Source of the DNA: Picocystis sp. L7
Taxonomy: Eukaryota; Chlorophyta; Picocystophyceae; Picocystales; Picocystaceae
Assembly: GCA_020975725.1 (NCBI GenBank)
Contig: QXJR01000008.1
Span: forward strand, 558,001-622,000
Direction of reading: 5' to 3'
Length of the DNA stretch: 64,000 nt
Positions within the stretch are counted from its first letter, which is position 1; the number at the start of each line of letters is the position of its first letter. Of this stretch, positions 9,891 through 19,278 are shown one piece after another. The position numbers and the translations under genes are program-made. Below the pieces are notes generated by a model. It saw nothing but the letters and a program-made list of their open reading frames with translations, was not told the DNA's origin and made no database searches.

Positions 9891-11110
9891 CGCCCAAGGC
9901 CGTGGCTTCGAAACCTGCGTGGCAAGTCCACGTGTCGAAAAGGCGGATGGAGACGAGACCAGTGGCGATCTCCACGACCCAACCTCGCCGGTTTACGTCC
10001 AAGTTAACCTCGATCGTTCCCCTCTGCCTTGGGGGAAGGGGAAAGTCGGGCCCCGAGTTGGAAGGCGACCCAAGTCCTGGGAGGGACCCAAGCCCGATTC
10101 GAAACCCGGAGAGAAGAAACTCCCGATCCCGCGTCCTCGACGGGTTTCGTCATTTCTCGCGGGGTTTCGTCCGAGGGTCGTCTGGGGAATGGGGGGACCA
10201 TGGGTGGGGTCGGAAGGAAGGGGGACGTGGCAGGGTCGCGGTGTCACGAAGGAGGAAAGGGAAACGGCACGCCATGAACAGGGTGGCCACAGGCAGCAAA
10301 AGGAAGGGGAAGGAGATGCGAAAGGAAGGACGCGGTGGAAGAAAACGCAAGGAGAGGGAAGCAGGGCAGGAGATGGGCTCGGGAAGCGACGCCTGCGCGA
10401 GGTGGGAGAAGAAAGAACCTCGATCTACGACCACAACCTTCGAAGGGTCGGGATCCAACCCTCGCATCGCGTATTGGAGACGAAACAACAGATGGACTGG
10501 GCAGTGATATCCATGGACCGTCGGATGGCGGTGGAAAGGGATGGCCTGCTGTAGCGATCGATTGGACCGATGAAGCTACCGGACGCAGAATGCAGAACCG
10601 CATCGATGCCACGCGAAGCGCTGCGAAAGGCGCATAGAATGGATCCTGCAAGACAACATGCGCGTCCAGCGCTTACTAGAACATGTGAAAAGGTGGAGAA
10701 GCGCTGCTGGTCGGTGTCTATGCCGCTCAGGAACAGCTTTCGGCTGGCCGACCTTGGACGACTCACAGGTACCGTTCCTCCGTTCCAAGGACGAATGCGT
10801 CGCATTCGATCTACGCTCATCCTCCTTTCGCGATGTGAGAAGACACATGTGCCGATGTTCCGAGTGCGCGATCAGCGGAAGGCTAGCATGCCGCTTGGGT
10901 CGAACGGTTCGACAGCGAGGCGCACACCTCGAGGCGTCCTTCTGCCTCGGGGTGGTCCGTTGAGGACCGCACCTCAAGGCCAAGTTCTTCGTGGCAACGC
11001 AGAAGCAATACGAAGAACATCTCTTGAACCAACGCACCTTTGGTCGGTCAAGGTCGGGGTCGGGGAGCCGGAGAAGTCTAGTGACACATCCTGCGTCCAC
11101 TGCATCGGAG
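9891..11110. other. Long stop-poor 5' region; possible unassigned exons
   Basis: A 1.2-kb gap between the divergent starts of PP1 inhibitor-2 and the HMG-box gene. Frames open on both strands, including a basic stretch starting MNRVATGSKRKGKEMRKEGR at 10274 and a stretch RIEWILQDNMRVQRLLEHV around 10634-10690. The HMG frame itself is preceded by GPHLKAKFFVATQKQYEEH right after a TGA at 10961. These look protein-like, but I could not build a spliced model and saw no CTGAC motif close to a usable acceptor here. Treat as possible 5' exons of the HMG-box gene, unproven. Confidence 0.35.
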
Positions 11111-11908
11111 ATGAATGAGAAGAATGGCGCAGATCAGACGGTCGAAGATCCTGAAGCGTCTGACATTTCGAGAACGCCAATTGCCGATGTGCAAAGAATT
11201 CGAGGTGTTCGCAAGCAGAAAAAAAAGCCCAAGCGCCCTCCTACTGGTTTCAACTTATTTGCTGCTGAGGTCCGTCCCATCTACAGGCGCGAGCATCCTC
11301 AATCGTCCACCGCTGATATCGAGCGAATGATTGGCCTTTGCTGGGGAGGAATGACAGACAAGCAGAGGCGGCCATACATCGAAGAAGCAGACCCAGAATG
11401 TAAAAGAGGAATGTCTCGGCTGTTCACACCCATCAAGAAGCAGCATCGCTCCGTGGACGCTGCTCCTGGATGTCTCCAGTCACCGACCCTTCCCCCTACT
11501 CCACAGGCTACCGCATCCTCCTCGAGGACACACAGCAACTCGCGAGCACGAATAGGGCTTGCGTTGGGAGAAAGAGGTGAACGATTTTTAACGGAGTTGA
11601 CGAGGGACATAATGACCATGCATACCCGACAACAGGAACTGCAGACTATCAGTGACGAGGCAGCAAACAATCTGGAACTCACACAACGAACAGTCGCGCA
11701 AGGAACCGTTTTCGCTCCTTGCAATTCCACCAGGTTTGAAGTTGAATCTTCAACGTGGTTAGAATCTGCTATAGATGGGATAGAAGCGGATTGGTTCCAT
11801 GGGACAGATATCATGCACATCGAGGACAATCTTTTTTCCATGTATGAGGATGCAGGAGGTGCTGCATCCCCGTCGGCGCCTGCTCAAGAAGAAGATTCTG
11901 CCAAATAA
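11111..11908 (+). CDS. HMG-box protein
   Basis: A 265-aa protein from the ATG at 11111 (MNEKNGADQ...). Residues ~35-105 form an HMG box: KKKPKRPPTGFNLFAAEVR, IYRREHPQSSTADIERMIG, CWGGMTDKQRRPYIEEADPE. These contain the usual P-x-R-P-F-F start, the second-helix R-x-IG-x-W pattern and the closing K-x-PY-x-x-A. HMG boxes bend DNA and occur in nucleosome-associated and transcription proteins. After the box comes a Ser/Pro-rich linker, then a helical segment rich in Glu and Thr, and an acidic C-terminal end. The frame continues upstream of the chosen start for about 50 codons with plausible protein sequence, so an extra 5' exon may exist. It converges with the next gene, with only 37 bp between stop codons. 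Confidence 0.75.
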   Translation: MNEKNGADQTVEDPEASDISRTPIADVQRIRGVRKQKKKPKRPPTGFNLFAAEVRPIYRREHPQSSTADIERMIGLCWGGMTDKQRRPYIEEADPECKRGMSRLFTPIKKQHRSVDAAPGCLQSPTLPPTPQATASSSRTHSNSRARIGLALGERGERFLTELTRDIMTMHTRQQELQTISDEAANNLELTQRTVAQGTVFAPCNSTRFEVESSTWLESAIDGIEADWFHGTDIMHIEDNLFSMYEDAGGAASPSAPAQEEDSAK

Positions 11909-11945
11909 ATCGCCAACACACAACGTACTCTGTACAAACACGGAT

Positions 11946-12452
11946 TTAGCGTTGAAGCCTGCGTAGCTCCTGTTGGAGCTCGTTTTGTGCCAAACGCAAT
12001 TTTTCCGAGATCTGACGGCACATCCGTTGATACTTGGGTTCTTTTAAGCACTGTGAGGTCATTGTTTTCAATCTCATAGCACTGGCATTTGAATGTTGGT
12101 GCACTTTGCGCTCAACGGAGTCCATCCATTGCAAGAAGTCTTTGGAATCACACACCAGCAACTCGCTTGTTTTCTGCATGGTTCCTAGCTGTGATTGCAG
12201 TTCCTTGTTGAGGTCTTTAAACTGTCGTCTACTAACCTTTCTCATTTTCTTGGTCTTGCGAACGAATTCTTCAACCATCGTCTGCATGTCTGGTGCTTGC
12301 GACTTTGCTCTTTTTTCCTCACTGTCCATGTACGGCTCCTGCAATGCATCCGTCCAACCAAGGTCGGGCCTACCTTCCTTAGGTCTCCCCCGACCCTGTG
12401 GGACATCACAGCACGTCTTCGTGCTTCCCCTTCGTTTTCCCGCGGTCTTCAT
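11946..12452 (-). CDS. Unrecognised basic coiled-coil protein
   Basis: A 168-aa protein I do not recognise. From the first ATG in frame (MKTAGKRRGSTKTCC) it has a basic N terminus, then from about residue 60 an almost continuous helical, coiled-coil-like region: MVEEFVRKTKKMRKVSRRQF, DLNKELQSQLGTMQKTSEL, FLQWMDSVERKVHQHSNASA, and a final LRLAQNELQQELRRLQR. Such a pattern suits a small scaffold or kinetochore/DNA-repair accessory protein, but nothing assigns a role. The frame stays open 47 codons upstream without ATG (to 12593), so a 5' exon is possible. Tail-to-tail with the HMG-box gene. Confidence 0.55.
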   Translation of the reverse strand: MKTAGKRRGSTKTCCDVPQGRGRPKEGRPDLGWTDALQEPYMDSEEKRAKSQAPDMQTMVEEFVRKTKKMRKVSRRQFKDLNKELQSQLGTMQKTSELLVCDSKDFLQWMDSVERKVHQHSNASAMRLKTMTSQCLKEPKYQRMCRQISEKLRLAQNELQQELRRLQR

Positions 12453-12872
12453 GCAAATCTCGGAGGCCGAAGACGGACCGTTCTGCTTGCTCGCCGCGTC
12501 TGAAATGAGCGCAGCACGCGCAGCACGAGACCAAGCACGGTCCCGGGGGGAGCATCGGGGGCGTTTCTTGGAAGGGCCGATCGGTCCATCCAAGAGATGA
12601 ACAGCGATCCGTGGACCCGTTTCTCACGACCACCGATTCGTGCTGGAAGGGATCGACACACAAGCGAATTGCGTGCGCGGGAGCCAACATTGGCCATTCC
12701 GGAACATCTTTCGCGGGAGCCAACAGTGCTCGCATTGCCGTGCAAGTGACCGAGGCCAGTGTCCCGGTCGGTCGTGGAAGCCAGGGAAAGGGAGAAGAAA
12801 AAGAAAGCCTGGGCTATTACCAAAGGAGGACGAAACAGAAGAGGAAGATGCGTTCGTGGCCGATGGCGGGGC
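12453..12872. other. Intergenic region between TsuA-like gene and coiled-coil gene
   Basis: About 420 bp separating two minus-strand genes. It contains possible 5' exon sequence of the coiled-coil gene (open to 12593) and a purine-rich block on the plus strand near 12780-12850. No independent gene recognised. Confidence 0.45.
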
Positions 12873-14042
12873 TCAAAAGCCAAGCGCCTTGGGCAGGAGA
12901 CGCACACACATGCCCCCAACAAACATACCGGCCACGGTGATGAACGAGCTAAAGGCCAGGGTACCCATTCCTGTCAGGCCATGCCCAGATGGGCATCCTC
13001 CAGCAAGTCTTGCTCCAAATAATAACACTGCACCCCCAACAAAGGCATTGAGGTGACTTCCGGCCCCTTGAGCTCCCATAGCAGAGTAGATTTCTGGACC
13101 GCTACTACTAAAGTAGTTGGAAAGCCAAGCGCCCAGAATCATCCCAAGTGCTCCTCCAATCTGCCAGATAGACCTTGCATCCTTGAAGTAGGGGGCCCTC
13201 TTGTCGCTGTTTGGGTCCACGGCATGACTGAGAGCTCCTGCCATGGTGACCCAGCCACTTGAAGAACCCAAACCTTTTCCATTTGTAAGAGAAGCAGGAA
13301 TTTGAAGCAAACCTAGGAAGCAGCCGCAGACCATAGGGTCCCAAGCAACTGCTGTGATATCAGGCAAAAGGTCCGCTGTTGGCACTATCCCCGGGGCAAG
13401 GAGCTTTGCCATACCTTCACGCCATGGAAAAAGAGAGTCGAACAGCCTGACCATTCCAATGAATCCTCCAGCCATGGCCACACCAACAACAGGATAAGGA
13501 ATGCCGAATGCTTTATCTAAAGTGTTCTTTCCCCCTGAAACTTTGGCGAACTCTGCATTTCGTCGCTTCAAATAGGAATGTATGTAGCCGTACAGAAGAG
13601 TGCCGGTGACACCCCCAGCAACGATGCTACCCGTGTAGGGCATACCTGCTCCGATTTGGGTCCATACCGTTCCAGGACACGAACCTGTGATGGCCATGCC
13701 TGATCCCAGGAGGGCTCCACCCAGCAGATTCGCTCCATAGCCAGACAAGGGTCCTGCGAGTCCAGTTCCCAAGTCCACTCCTCCAGGGGCCTTTCTTGCC
13801 TTGATGCCAAGACTCTCCAGCGCGGACATGGAGATGATGGAAGAGGCGGACGCACTGAGGAAGAACCTCATCATGCTAAAGTTGCTCATGCCCATTTGAT
13901 CCATGATGGCGAGTGGCACGTTCATCTTTCCCTTGTCGAGCAGGAACCCGAAGGCCGCACCGGTCGCGACGCCTGCGGCCAGGCGCTTCGCATTGCTTGC
14001 GTTGTGCTTGTCTTCGGCGTTGTTGGGACACGCGGCGAGCAT
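12873..14042 (-). CDS. YeeE/YedE (TsuA-type) sulphur-compound transporter
   Basis: A multi-pass membrane protein of at least 389 aa with the two-fold repeated architecture of the YeeE/YedE (DUF395) family. Landmarks are the cysteine motifs GSGMAITGSCPGTVWTQIG in the first half and FGARLAGGCPSGHGLTGMG in the second, corresponding to the conserved Cys residues that line the thiosulphate path in bacterial TsuA. About 9-11 hydrophobic segments are visible. Bacterial relatives take up thiosulphate, and some YedE-type members lie in selenium-metabolism clusters. The first ATG in frame is at 14042, but coding sequence (VTKRLEAAG) continues to about 14070, where GAAG is preceded by CTGAC; this looks like an acceptor, so a short 5' exon farther upstream is likely but not located. 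Confidence 0.8.
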   Translation of the reverse strand: MLAACPNNAEDKHNASNAKRLAAGVATGAAFGFLLDKGKMNVPLAIMDQMGMSNFSMMRFFLSASASSIISMSALESLGIKARKAPGGVDLGTGLAGPLSGYGANLLGGALLGSGMAITGSCPGTVWTQIGAGMPYTGSIVAGGVTGTLLYGYIHSYLKRRNAEFAKVSGGKNTLDKAFGIPYPVVGVAMAGGFIGMVRLFDSLFPWREGMAKLLAPGIVPTADLLPDITAVAWDPMVCGCFLGLLQIPASLTNGKGLGSSSGWVTMAGALSHAVDPNSDKRAPYFKDARSIWQIGGALGMILGAWLSNYFSSSGPEIYSAMGAQGAGSHLNAFVGGAVLLFGARLAGGCPSGHGLTGMGTLAFSSFITVAGMFVGGMCVRLLPKALGF

Positions 14043-14070
14043 CCCTGCCGCTTCTAGCCGCTTGGTCACG

Positions 14071-14898
14071 CTTCGGACGTGTCGTCTCGTTGTGTCAGGG
14101 TCTCCTACCTACCGTCGAGGACTGCGGGGACACGTCTCCTGTCTCCCTCTTCGGGCCCAGTTCCACGGCTGGAAAGGTTCGTAGGCCCTGGACGCTGGGT
14201 CTTCGAGGTCGGGTACAACCGGGGTCACTCGGGTTGTGTCTGGACACCCCCACTTCCTCCCTCGACACAGGGAGAGGGACGGCATTGACACGTGGAGGTG
14301 GCGCGACGACCTCCGCGCGTGCGAGCGACGTGAGGGACACGTCCAGGGTGGGTGGAGGAGGGTTGGCGAAGGGAGGAACGGGACGCCTGCGTCTTCCATC
14401 CACGAGCAGAGACGGCGATCCCACGCGTTCCCGATCGTCGGTCCAAGGGCACGGGGAACGAGCACGCTCGGATCGGGCGGGATCGAACCGGGAGGACGAA
14501 CCGTCGTGCGGTCCGTGGATCCCAGCCTTCGATCCGAGCTGCTCTGTGGCGCAGGCACCTCCATCCTATTCCCAGCGGAGACGTCGCGTGGCGGTCTTCC
14601 ACGCCTGAATTCGCAGGTCTTCACCTCCCCCTTTGAGCCCTGCGACCTGAACCTGGGTCGTACCCAGACGTGTCCTTCTCGACCGCCCTTCTTCGACCCG
14701 TCCTTCCAGGGGATCGATCGGGTCCCTTCCATCCCCTGCCACGTGCCCCCTCCTCCGTCGATTTGTCCACCCCGATCGCCTCATGGCGCAACGTGATTGG
14801 TCGATCCGGGACGCTTTCCCGCCACGCGTCCCGGTCCGGACCCACGAATCCTCGATACCTTTGACCGAAAGCTATCGATCCCGAAACGAAAGGTTGCG
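14071..14898. other. Divergent 5' region, GC-rich
   Basis: About 830 bp between the TsuA-like gene and the GATA-type gene. All frames are unusually free of stops, so several long open frames overlap. It probably holds a first exon of the TsuA-like gene and both promoters. Confidence 0.5.
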
Positions 14899-14917
14899 AT
14901 GGGGGGATCGATAGCTT
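14869..14917 (+). promoter_or_regulatory. 14-bp inverted repeat enclosing a start codon
   Basis: AAGCTATCGATCCC at 14869-14882 is perfectly complementary to GGGATCGATAGCTT at 14904-14917. The 21-nt loop (14883-14903) contains the ATG (14899-14901) of the GATA-type gene. In the mRNA this would form a stable hairpin presenting or hiding the start codon; at the DNA level it is also a spaced ATCGAT palindrome pair. Function is inferred only. Confidence 0.6.
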
Positions 14918-15950
14918 CGGGGGTGGGTTGGGCAGCTGGACCGACAGAGCCGCAGCAGGCGGCGGATCGCGTGGAAGGGATGGCGCCTGCTGCGCTCCCA
15001 AAGATGGACGAAGGCGCGAGAAACGGGGTCGAAGGAGACGGAAGGTGCGTGAAACGGATCCGTGGAGGTGTGGAAACCGTCGCTGGATGCGTCAGGGGGC
15101 GCGGTCGAGCGCCCAGGCGCGAAGGTTGCCGGACCAAGTGATTGGACCGGAAATACGACACAGCACGGACGAGGGATGCGCGAATGCGAGATTGGGAAAG
15201 GTTGAAACCGTAGCGAGTGTCCTGACGAAGGTAAATGTTTGATCCAGGAATGCGCCCGGCGTGTCTGCGGATGTCCCTCCCGAAGGACGAGGTGGTCCCG
15301 ATGCGTCGAAAGAGGGCAACTGCAACCTGGAACCTGGCGTCAAACCTGGCACGGGGACGCCGGCAAGCGGTGGAAGAATCTGCAACTTCTGCCATGCGAT
15401 CTCGACCCCTCTCTGGAGGAAAGCAAAGCAATGCGGGCAAGACATCGTGCTTTGCAACGCATGTGGTCTTAGGTACAAAAAAGGGAAGTACTGTTACTTC
15501 TGTCAAGGAATTTACTACGAAGATGAGAACAAAAGACCAGTAAACAGGCAGAGGAAACCAGACGGAAAATCCTGGATTGGTTGTGCCGGATGCCAGCATT
15601 GGTGCCACCTTGACTGCCATGTCAAATGCAGCAAGGGTGGGAAATTCTCATGTCCAAAGTGCCGTCGTACCTCTGGCATGGAAAATGCAGTCAGCAGTTT
15701 TGGTGAAGCTGCTGTACGGTTGACCAAGGACTGTGCAAAAAAGATGGGCCATGCTAGGCCTGACTCGGTTGACAATGAGGATTGTTTCCAAACCAATGGC
15801 CAACAAATGCCACTACCCAATCTGATGCGAAAGAGAAAGAGACTGGAAGCTAGGAAGTTAAGCAGCGAAGAGGTAGCTCCAAAACTCGAAAAGGCACGTT
15901 CATGGGCAAGGGCACTCAACCAGGCACGTGACACAATTATCATACTCTGA
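14899..15950 (+). CDS. GATA-type zinc finger plus PHD-like cysteine-rich protein, two exons
   Basis: A 282-aa protein. Exon 1 is 14899-15044 and exon 2 is 15248-15950; the 203-nt intron has donor GTGCGT, branch CTGAC and acceptor ATCCAG, and joins DGR to NAPGVSADVPPEGRGG in frame. Residues ~95-120 form a GATA finger: ICNFCHAISTPLWRK...LCNACGLRYKKG (C-x2-C-x~20-C-x2-C). It is followed at once by a second Cys/His cluster: YCYFCQGIYYEDE, then WIGCAGCQHWCHLDCHVKC and FSCPKC, which has the spacing of a PHD or related treble-clef finger. Finger pairs of this kind occur in chromatin and transcription regulators. The C-terminal part is basic with a helix. The target gene set is unknown. Confidence 0.78.
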
Positions 15951-16071
15951 GTCTTCTGAGCAATTAGGACGAGGCAGTGAATGCTTGGAAGGCAGTTTTC
16001 CCCACTTTTCCTTGGAGGAATTTGCTAACTGTGAATTCAATTCTGAAAGGATAATGCATATACCCACATTT

Positions 16072-17514
16072 CTAGAGTTCTGACAGGGCTACATCCATGA
16101 CATCCACCAGAAAATCTGCATCAGCTATGGTCATGCACATAGGAGGCTTGATGCGGAACACGTTACCATGCAGACCCCCCTTACCGATGAGTACACCAAG
16201 GTCCTTCATTCTTTCAAATACTGCTAGCGTCTCCACTTTGGCTGGCGCTTTAGAGAATCTGTCCTTCACTAACTCCACCCCCAGCATGAGCCCCCTCCCC
16301 CTCACGTCCCCGATTATCTCATGCTTTTTCTTCAACGAGTAAAGCTTTGAGAGTAGGTGATTGCCAACAAGAAATGAGTTTTCTTGCAGGGCTTCATCAT
16401 CGATCACCTTCAACACAGCCCGACCAGCAGCACAGCTGACTGGATTACCACCAAAAGTGTTGAAGTGCAGCCTTCTGGACATGACTTGTGCAATATCGGG
16501 GGTGGTGACCACAGCTGCTAAAGGCAGTCCATTACCAATCCCTTTTGCCATGGTCACGATATCCGGAATAACGTCTTGGTTTTCAAAACCCCAGTATCTG
16601 CTACCAGTGCGCCCGAATCCAGTTTGGACCTCATCCGCAATGCACAATCCTCCTGCTTCTCGCACCATTCTGTACGCCTCTTTTAGATAACCCTCGGCCA
16701 AAGGCACGGCCCCGCCTACACCTTGAATAGTCTCCGCAAAAAAACCCGCGATTTGCCCGCTGGATGCCGTTTGTATGAGATCTTGCACATCAGAAGCATA
16801 CTCCTTACCATCATTACCAAACTTACCTCGGTATGGATCTGGATTCAGCGCATGGAGGATACCAAATCCATGTGGGATATTCTGCTTCCAGGTACTGTGC
16901 GCAGTCAGTCCCATCGTGTCCGGAGACATACCATGGTATGCATTTCGTAGGGAAATCACGTTGTAATTCCCTGTGTAAGCCCTCGCCATCATCAAGGCCA
17001 TGTCGTTGGCTTCTGATCCAGAGTTGACGAAATACACGACCTTAAGGTTCCCTGGCATCTTCGCCGCGAGCTCTTGAGCATAGCTGGCCACTTGATGGTT
17101 CAAATAAATGCTGGTTGTGTGCTGCAACAATTTCATCTGGTTGATGACCGCTTCGGTGACAATAGGATGGCAGTGTCCAACACTCACCGTCACGATTCCT
17201 GCAAAAGCATCTAGGTATCTCCTGCCACTATCATCGTACAGGTACTGCATTTTTCCTTCTACGATGTTGATGGGCTTCTTGTAGTAGTAAAAGATTCCGG
17301 GATTCATATACTGCTTTCTTATCTCTAGCACCTTCTCTGCATTCGGCCCATCGTAATCGCGAGGCGTATACCTGAACGCCGGCATCTCTGGCACGTTCTT
17401 TCCTTCTTCCGCATTAGCAGTGGAGGACGCCAGCCTGCTCCAAAACGCCGCGATCGAACGTGTCCCCGCTGCACTTCTGGTGCGTTCCAGACGTGCCCAC
17501 GCACGAACCATCAT
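16072..17514 (-). CDS. Alanine--glyoxylate aminotransferase 2-type class III aminotransferase, mitochondrial
   Basis: A 480-aa PLP-dependent class III aminotransferase closely resembling AGXT2, which transfers the amino group of alanine or beta-aminoisobutyrate to glyoxylate in photorespiratory-type metabolism. The N terminus [20 protein letters not shown] is Arg/Ala/Ser-rich, fitting a mitochondrial presequence. Core motifs: [57 protein letters not shown], and the PLP lysine in [33 protein letters not shown] is also typical. Length equals that of plant AGT2/AGT3. The start is the double ATG; the frame upstream of it is open but unlike protein. Same strand as the thioredoxin-like gene upstream. 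Confidence 0.93.
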   Translation of the reverse strand: MMVRAWARLERTRSAAGTRSIAAFWSRLASSTANAEEGKNVPEMPAFRYTPRDYDGPNAEKVLEIRKQYMNPGIFYYYKKPINIVEGKMQYLYDDSGRRYLDAFAGIVTVSVGHCHPIVTEAVINQMKLLQHTTSIYLNHQVASYAQELAAKMPGNLKVVYFVNSGSEANDMALMMARAYTGNYNVISLRNAYHGMSPDTMGLTAHSTWKQNIPHGFGILHALNPDPYRGKFGNDGKEYASDVQDLIQTASSGQIAGFFAETIQGVGGAVPLAEGYLKEAYRMVREAGGLCIADEVQTGFGRTGSRYWGFENQDVIPDIVTMAKGIGNGLPLAAVVTTPDIAQVMSRRLHFNTFGGNPVSCAAGRAVLKVIDDEALQENSFLVGNHLLSKLYSLKKKHEIIGDVRGRGLMLGVELVKDRFSKAPAKVETLAVFERMKDLGVLIGKGGLHGNVFRIKPPMCMTIADADFLVDVMDVALSEL

Positions 17515-17885
17515 CCTTGTCTTCTCTTTCGATTCTTCTCGGTTCTCCGAAGGCCTCTTTCCTGTCTTCACGTGTCGACTTTGGTGTGTGGTTTCGACGT
17601 CGCAACGGTTGGTTGTGAACCTGGTCCGTTCCAGGTCAGCGGTTTCCCATCGACATCGAAGGAAAGGTATCGAGATCATGGATGGATGGATCGAGAGGAT
17701 CGACAGAGGGGGCCAGGAGATTGGATCGGGGTGGCAGGTTGAAGCACACAGGAGTAAACAGTGCCACGGAAGAGCCAGGACAGATGCGTAGAACGAACAA
17801 GCGAACTCAATCGAAACAAAAATAAACAATATTTCAATAAATAAAGCGTCGAGGCTAGGGTGCGATTCGGCAGGTTCACATCCCT
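17515..17885. other. Intergenic region upstream of AGXT2-like gene
   Basis: About 370 bp holding the 3' end of the thioredoxin-like gene (AT-rich AAATAAACAATATTTCAAT near 17818) and the promoter of the aminotransferase gene. Nothing else recognised. Confidence 0.5.
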
Positions 17886-18605
17886 TCATTCATAGTACAC
17901 TGTGTCCGTGCATTTGGCGAGGATTGAACGGACCATCTGCTTCTTTCCATCCCCGCCGTTCACCGGTATCCTCCTTATCAAGAGGATCTGAAGCAACTTT
18001 TCTTCGCTCTTTTCCATCAGCTCGTCCTTGGACTCGGAGATGAGAGGTAGTGGGACTGGCGGTCGGTTCTCCTCGCCTAGGCACTCCTCGATCATAGGCT
18101 CGAAGCCTTCGTCCATTGGATGCCCTGCATACCTCACGATTCCTTTCTTGTCGATAACCATTGCAAACGGTACTCCACATGAACCAGTCGAGCTTTTGAA
18201 AATCTCCGCCTCGTAACGACCGTGGTTTATTAGCGCCACCGAGCACTCCATGCCATGCTTTTTCACGAACCGGCTGACGTCACTAGGTCCCACCCTGTCC
18301 AATGTAAGAGAAACGATCCTCAAACCCCGTTCATAGTGTTTGGCCTGAATTTCATTCATGTGTGGGATGGCTTCTATACAGGGTTGACAATGTAAACCCC
18401 AATATTCAAGGACTACCACACGATCACCTGCTGAAGGAATTTGCACTTCCTCGCCTTTCATGAACCTCAACCCAATCACAGGAGGGCATTTCCATCCGAT
18501 CGGTAGCTCCCAGTCGCTTTCGGACACATCGTCACCATATTGACCAAGCATGTCTTCTTCGCACGGCATCTCCATGGAGTTTTCCGACCAGTACCATTCG
18601 GCCAT
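17886..18605 (-). CDS. TlpA/ResA-like thioredoxin-fold protein
   Basis: A 239-aa protein starting [18 protein letters not shown]. Residues ~60-165 form a thioredoxin fold of the TlpA/AhpC-TSA type: [20 protein letters not shown] carries the redox motif C-Q-P-C, then [19 protein letters not shown] and [19 protein letters not shown] with the cis-proline. The remainder is charged and probably helical. The active site is a standard Cys-Cys pair, not selenocysteine, which matters because a selenocysteine tRNA gene lies in this window. No clear signal or transit peptide is seen, so a cytosolic thiol-disulphide role is the simplest reading. Divergent from the XPA-like gene. Confidence 0.75.
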   Translation of the reverse strand: MAEWYWSENSMEMPCEEDMLGQYGDDVSESDWELPIGWKCPPVIGLRFMKGEEVQIPSAGDRVVVLEYWGLHCQPCIEAIPHMNEIQAKHYERGLRIVSLTLDRVGPSDVSRFVKKHGMECSVALINHGRYEAEIFKSSTGSCGVPFAMVIDKKGIVRYAGHPMDEGFEPMIEECLGEENRPPVPLPLISESKDELMEKSEEKLLQILLIRRIPVNGGDGKKQMVRSILAKCTDTVYYE

Positions 18606-19278
18606 GTTCTTCGGAGCACGTGTGTGTCTGATGCTGCAGGCACAATTGTGTCGACCCGGGGAGACCACGCCCCGGTTTTGTCGATTTCTGAGAGCACTTG
18701 GGTCGAAACCGGGGCGAAGTCGAGGAGGGACCTGGGACGAAGCTGGTCAAGAACCCAGGACCCCACCGGTTCACTCTCGCCAATGAAAGGGAGTCCCATC
18801 GGATGGTCCGGGGGGTTGAAGCTGGGATGGACCCGCTCCACCATCGAAAGGACGTTCCGACTGAAGATGGATAGCCGGTCCTGACGAGTACGAACCGCCA
18901 GGTGGTGTCACAGGTGCACCGCACGGAAGCGGTCGACTGGAGCGTCTACCAAAACGGTGGAATACGACGCCGCACAATCGTGGTGAAGCCCAGGACCGCG
19001 TTTGGTCGACGTCTCGTGTGCTCCAACAAGAACGCCACCCGCTTCCCAACCAGCCATCGCTTCACAACTCTCGTCGTCATGTGACGTCACAACCTTCGAA
19101 ACCCAGGGGGGGGGTGGCAGGTTTCCCTCCCATCCGAACCGGGGCGAGTCCGAACGCCTTCCTGGTCAAGATTGGAATTCTTCCCATCAAAATTTCCCTC
19201 AGACCCAGCATCGAACCGGACGAGACCGGACCGGGACGATCCGTCATTCAAATCGACAAGGACAGTCGAAGCACCGCC
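18606..19278. other. Divergent intergenic region
   Basis: About 670 bp between the thioredoxin-like and XPA-C-like genes. The XPA-like frame stays open upstream to 19018, but those codons do not look like protein. A run of G lies at 19107-19115. No gene recognised. Confidence 0.5.

Noticed and set aside
10658-11110. In-frame TGA at 10961 upstream of the HMG box as a selenocysteine codon
   Set aside because: The frame before the TGA is Arg/Cys/Ser-rich and looks like a shadow frame, the surroundings match no selenoprotein, and only 37 bp separate the gene's stop from the next gene's stop, leaving little room for a SECIS element.
17886-18605. Thioredoxin-like protein as a selenoprotein
   Set aside because: Both redox positions are encoded as Cys (C-Q-P-C) and no TGA interrupts the frame.
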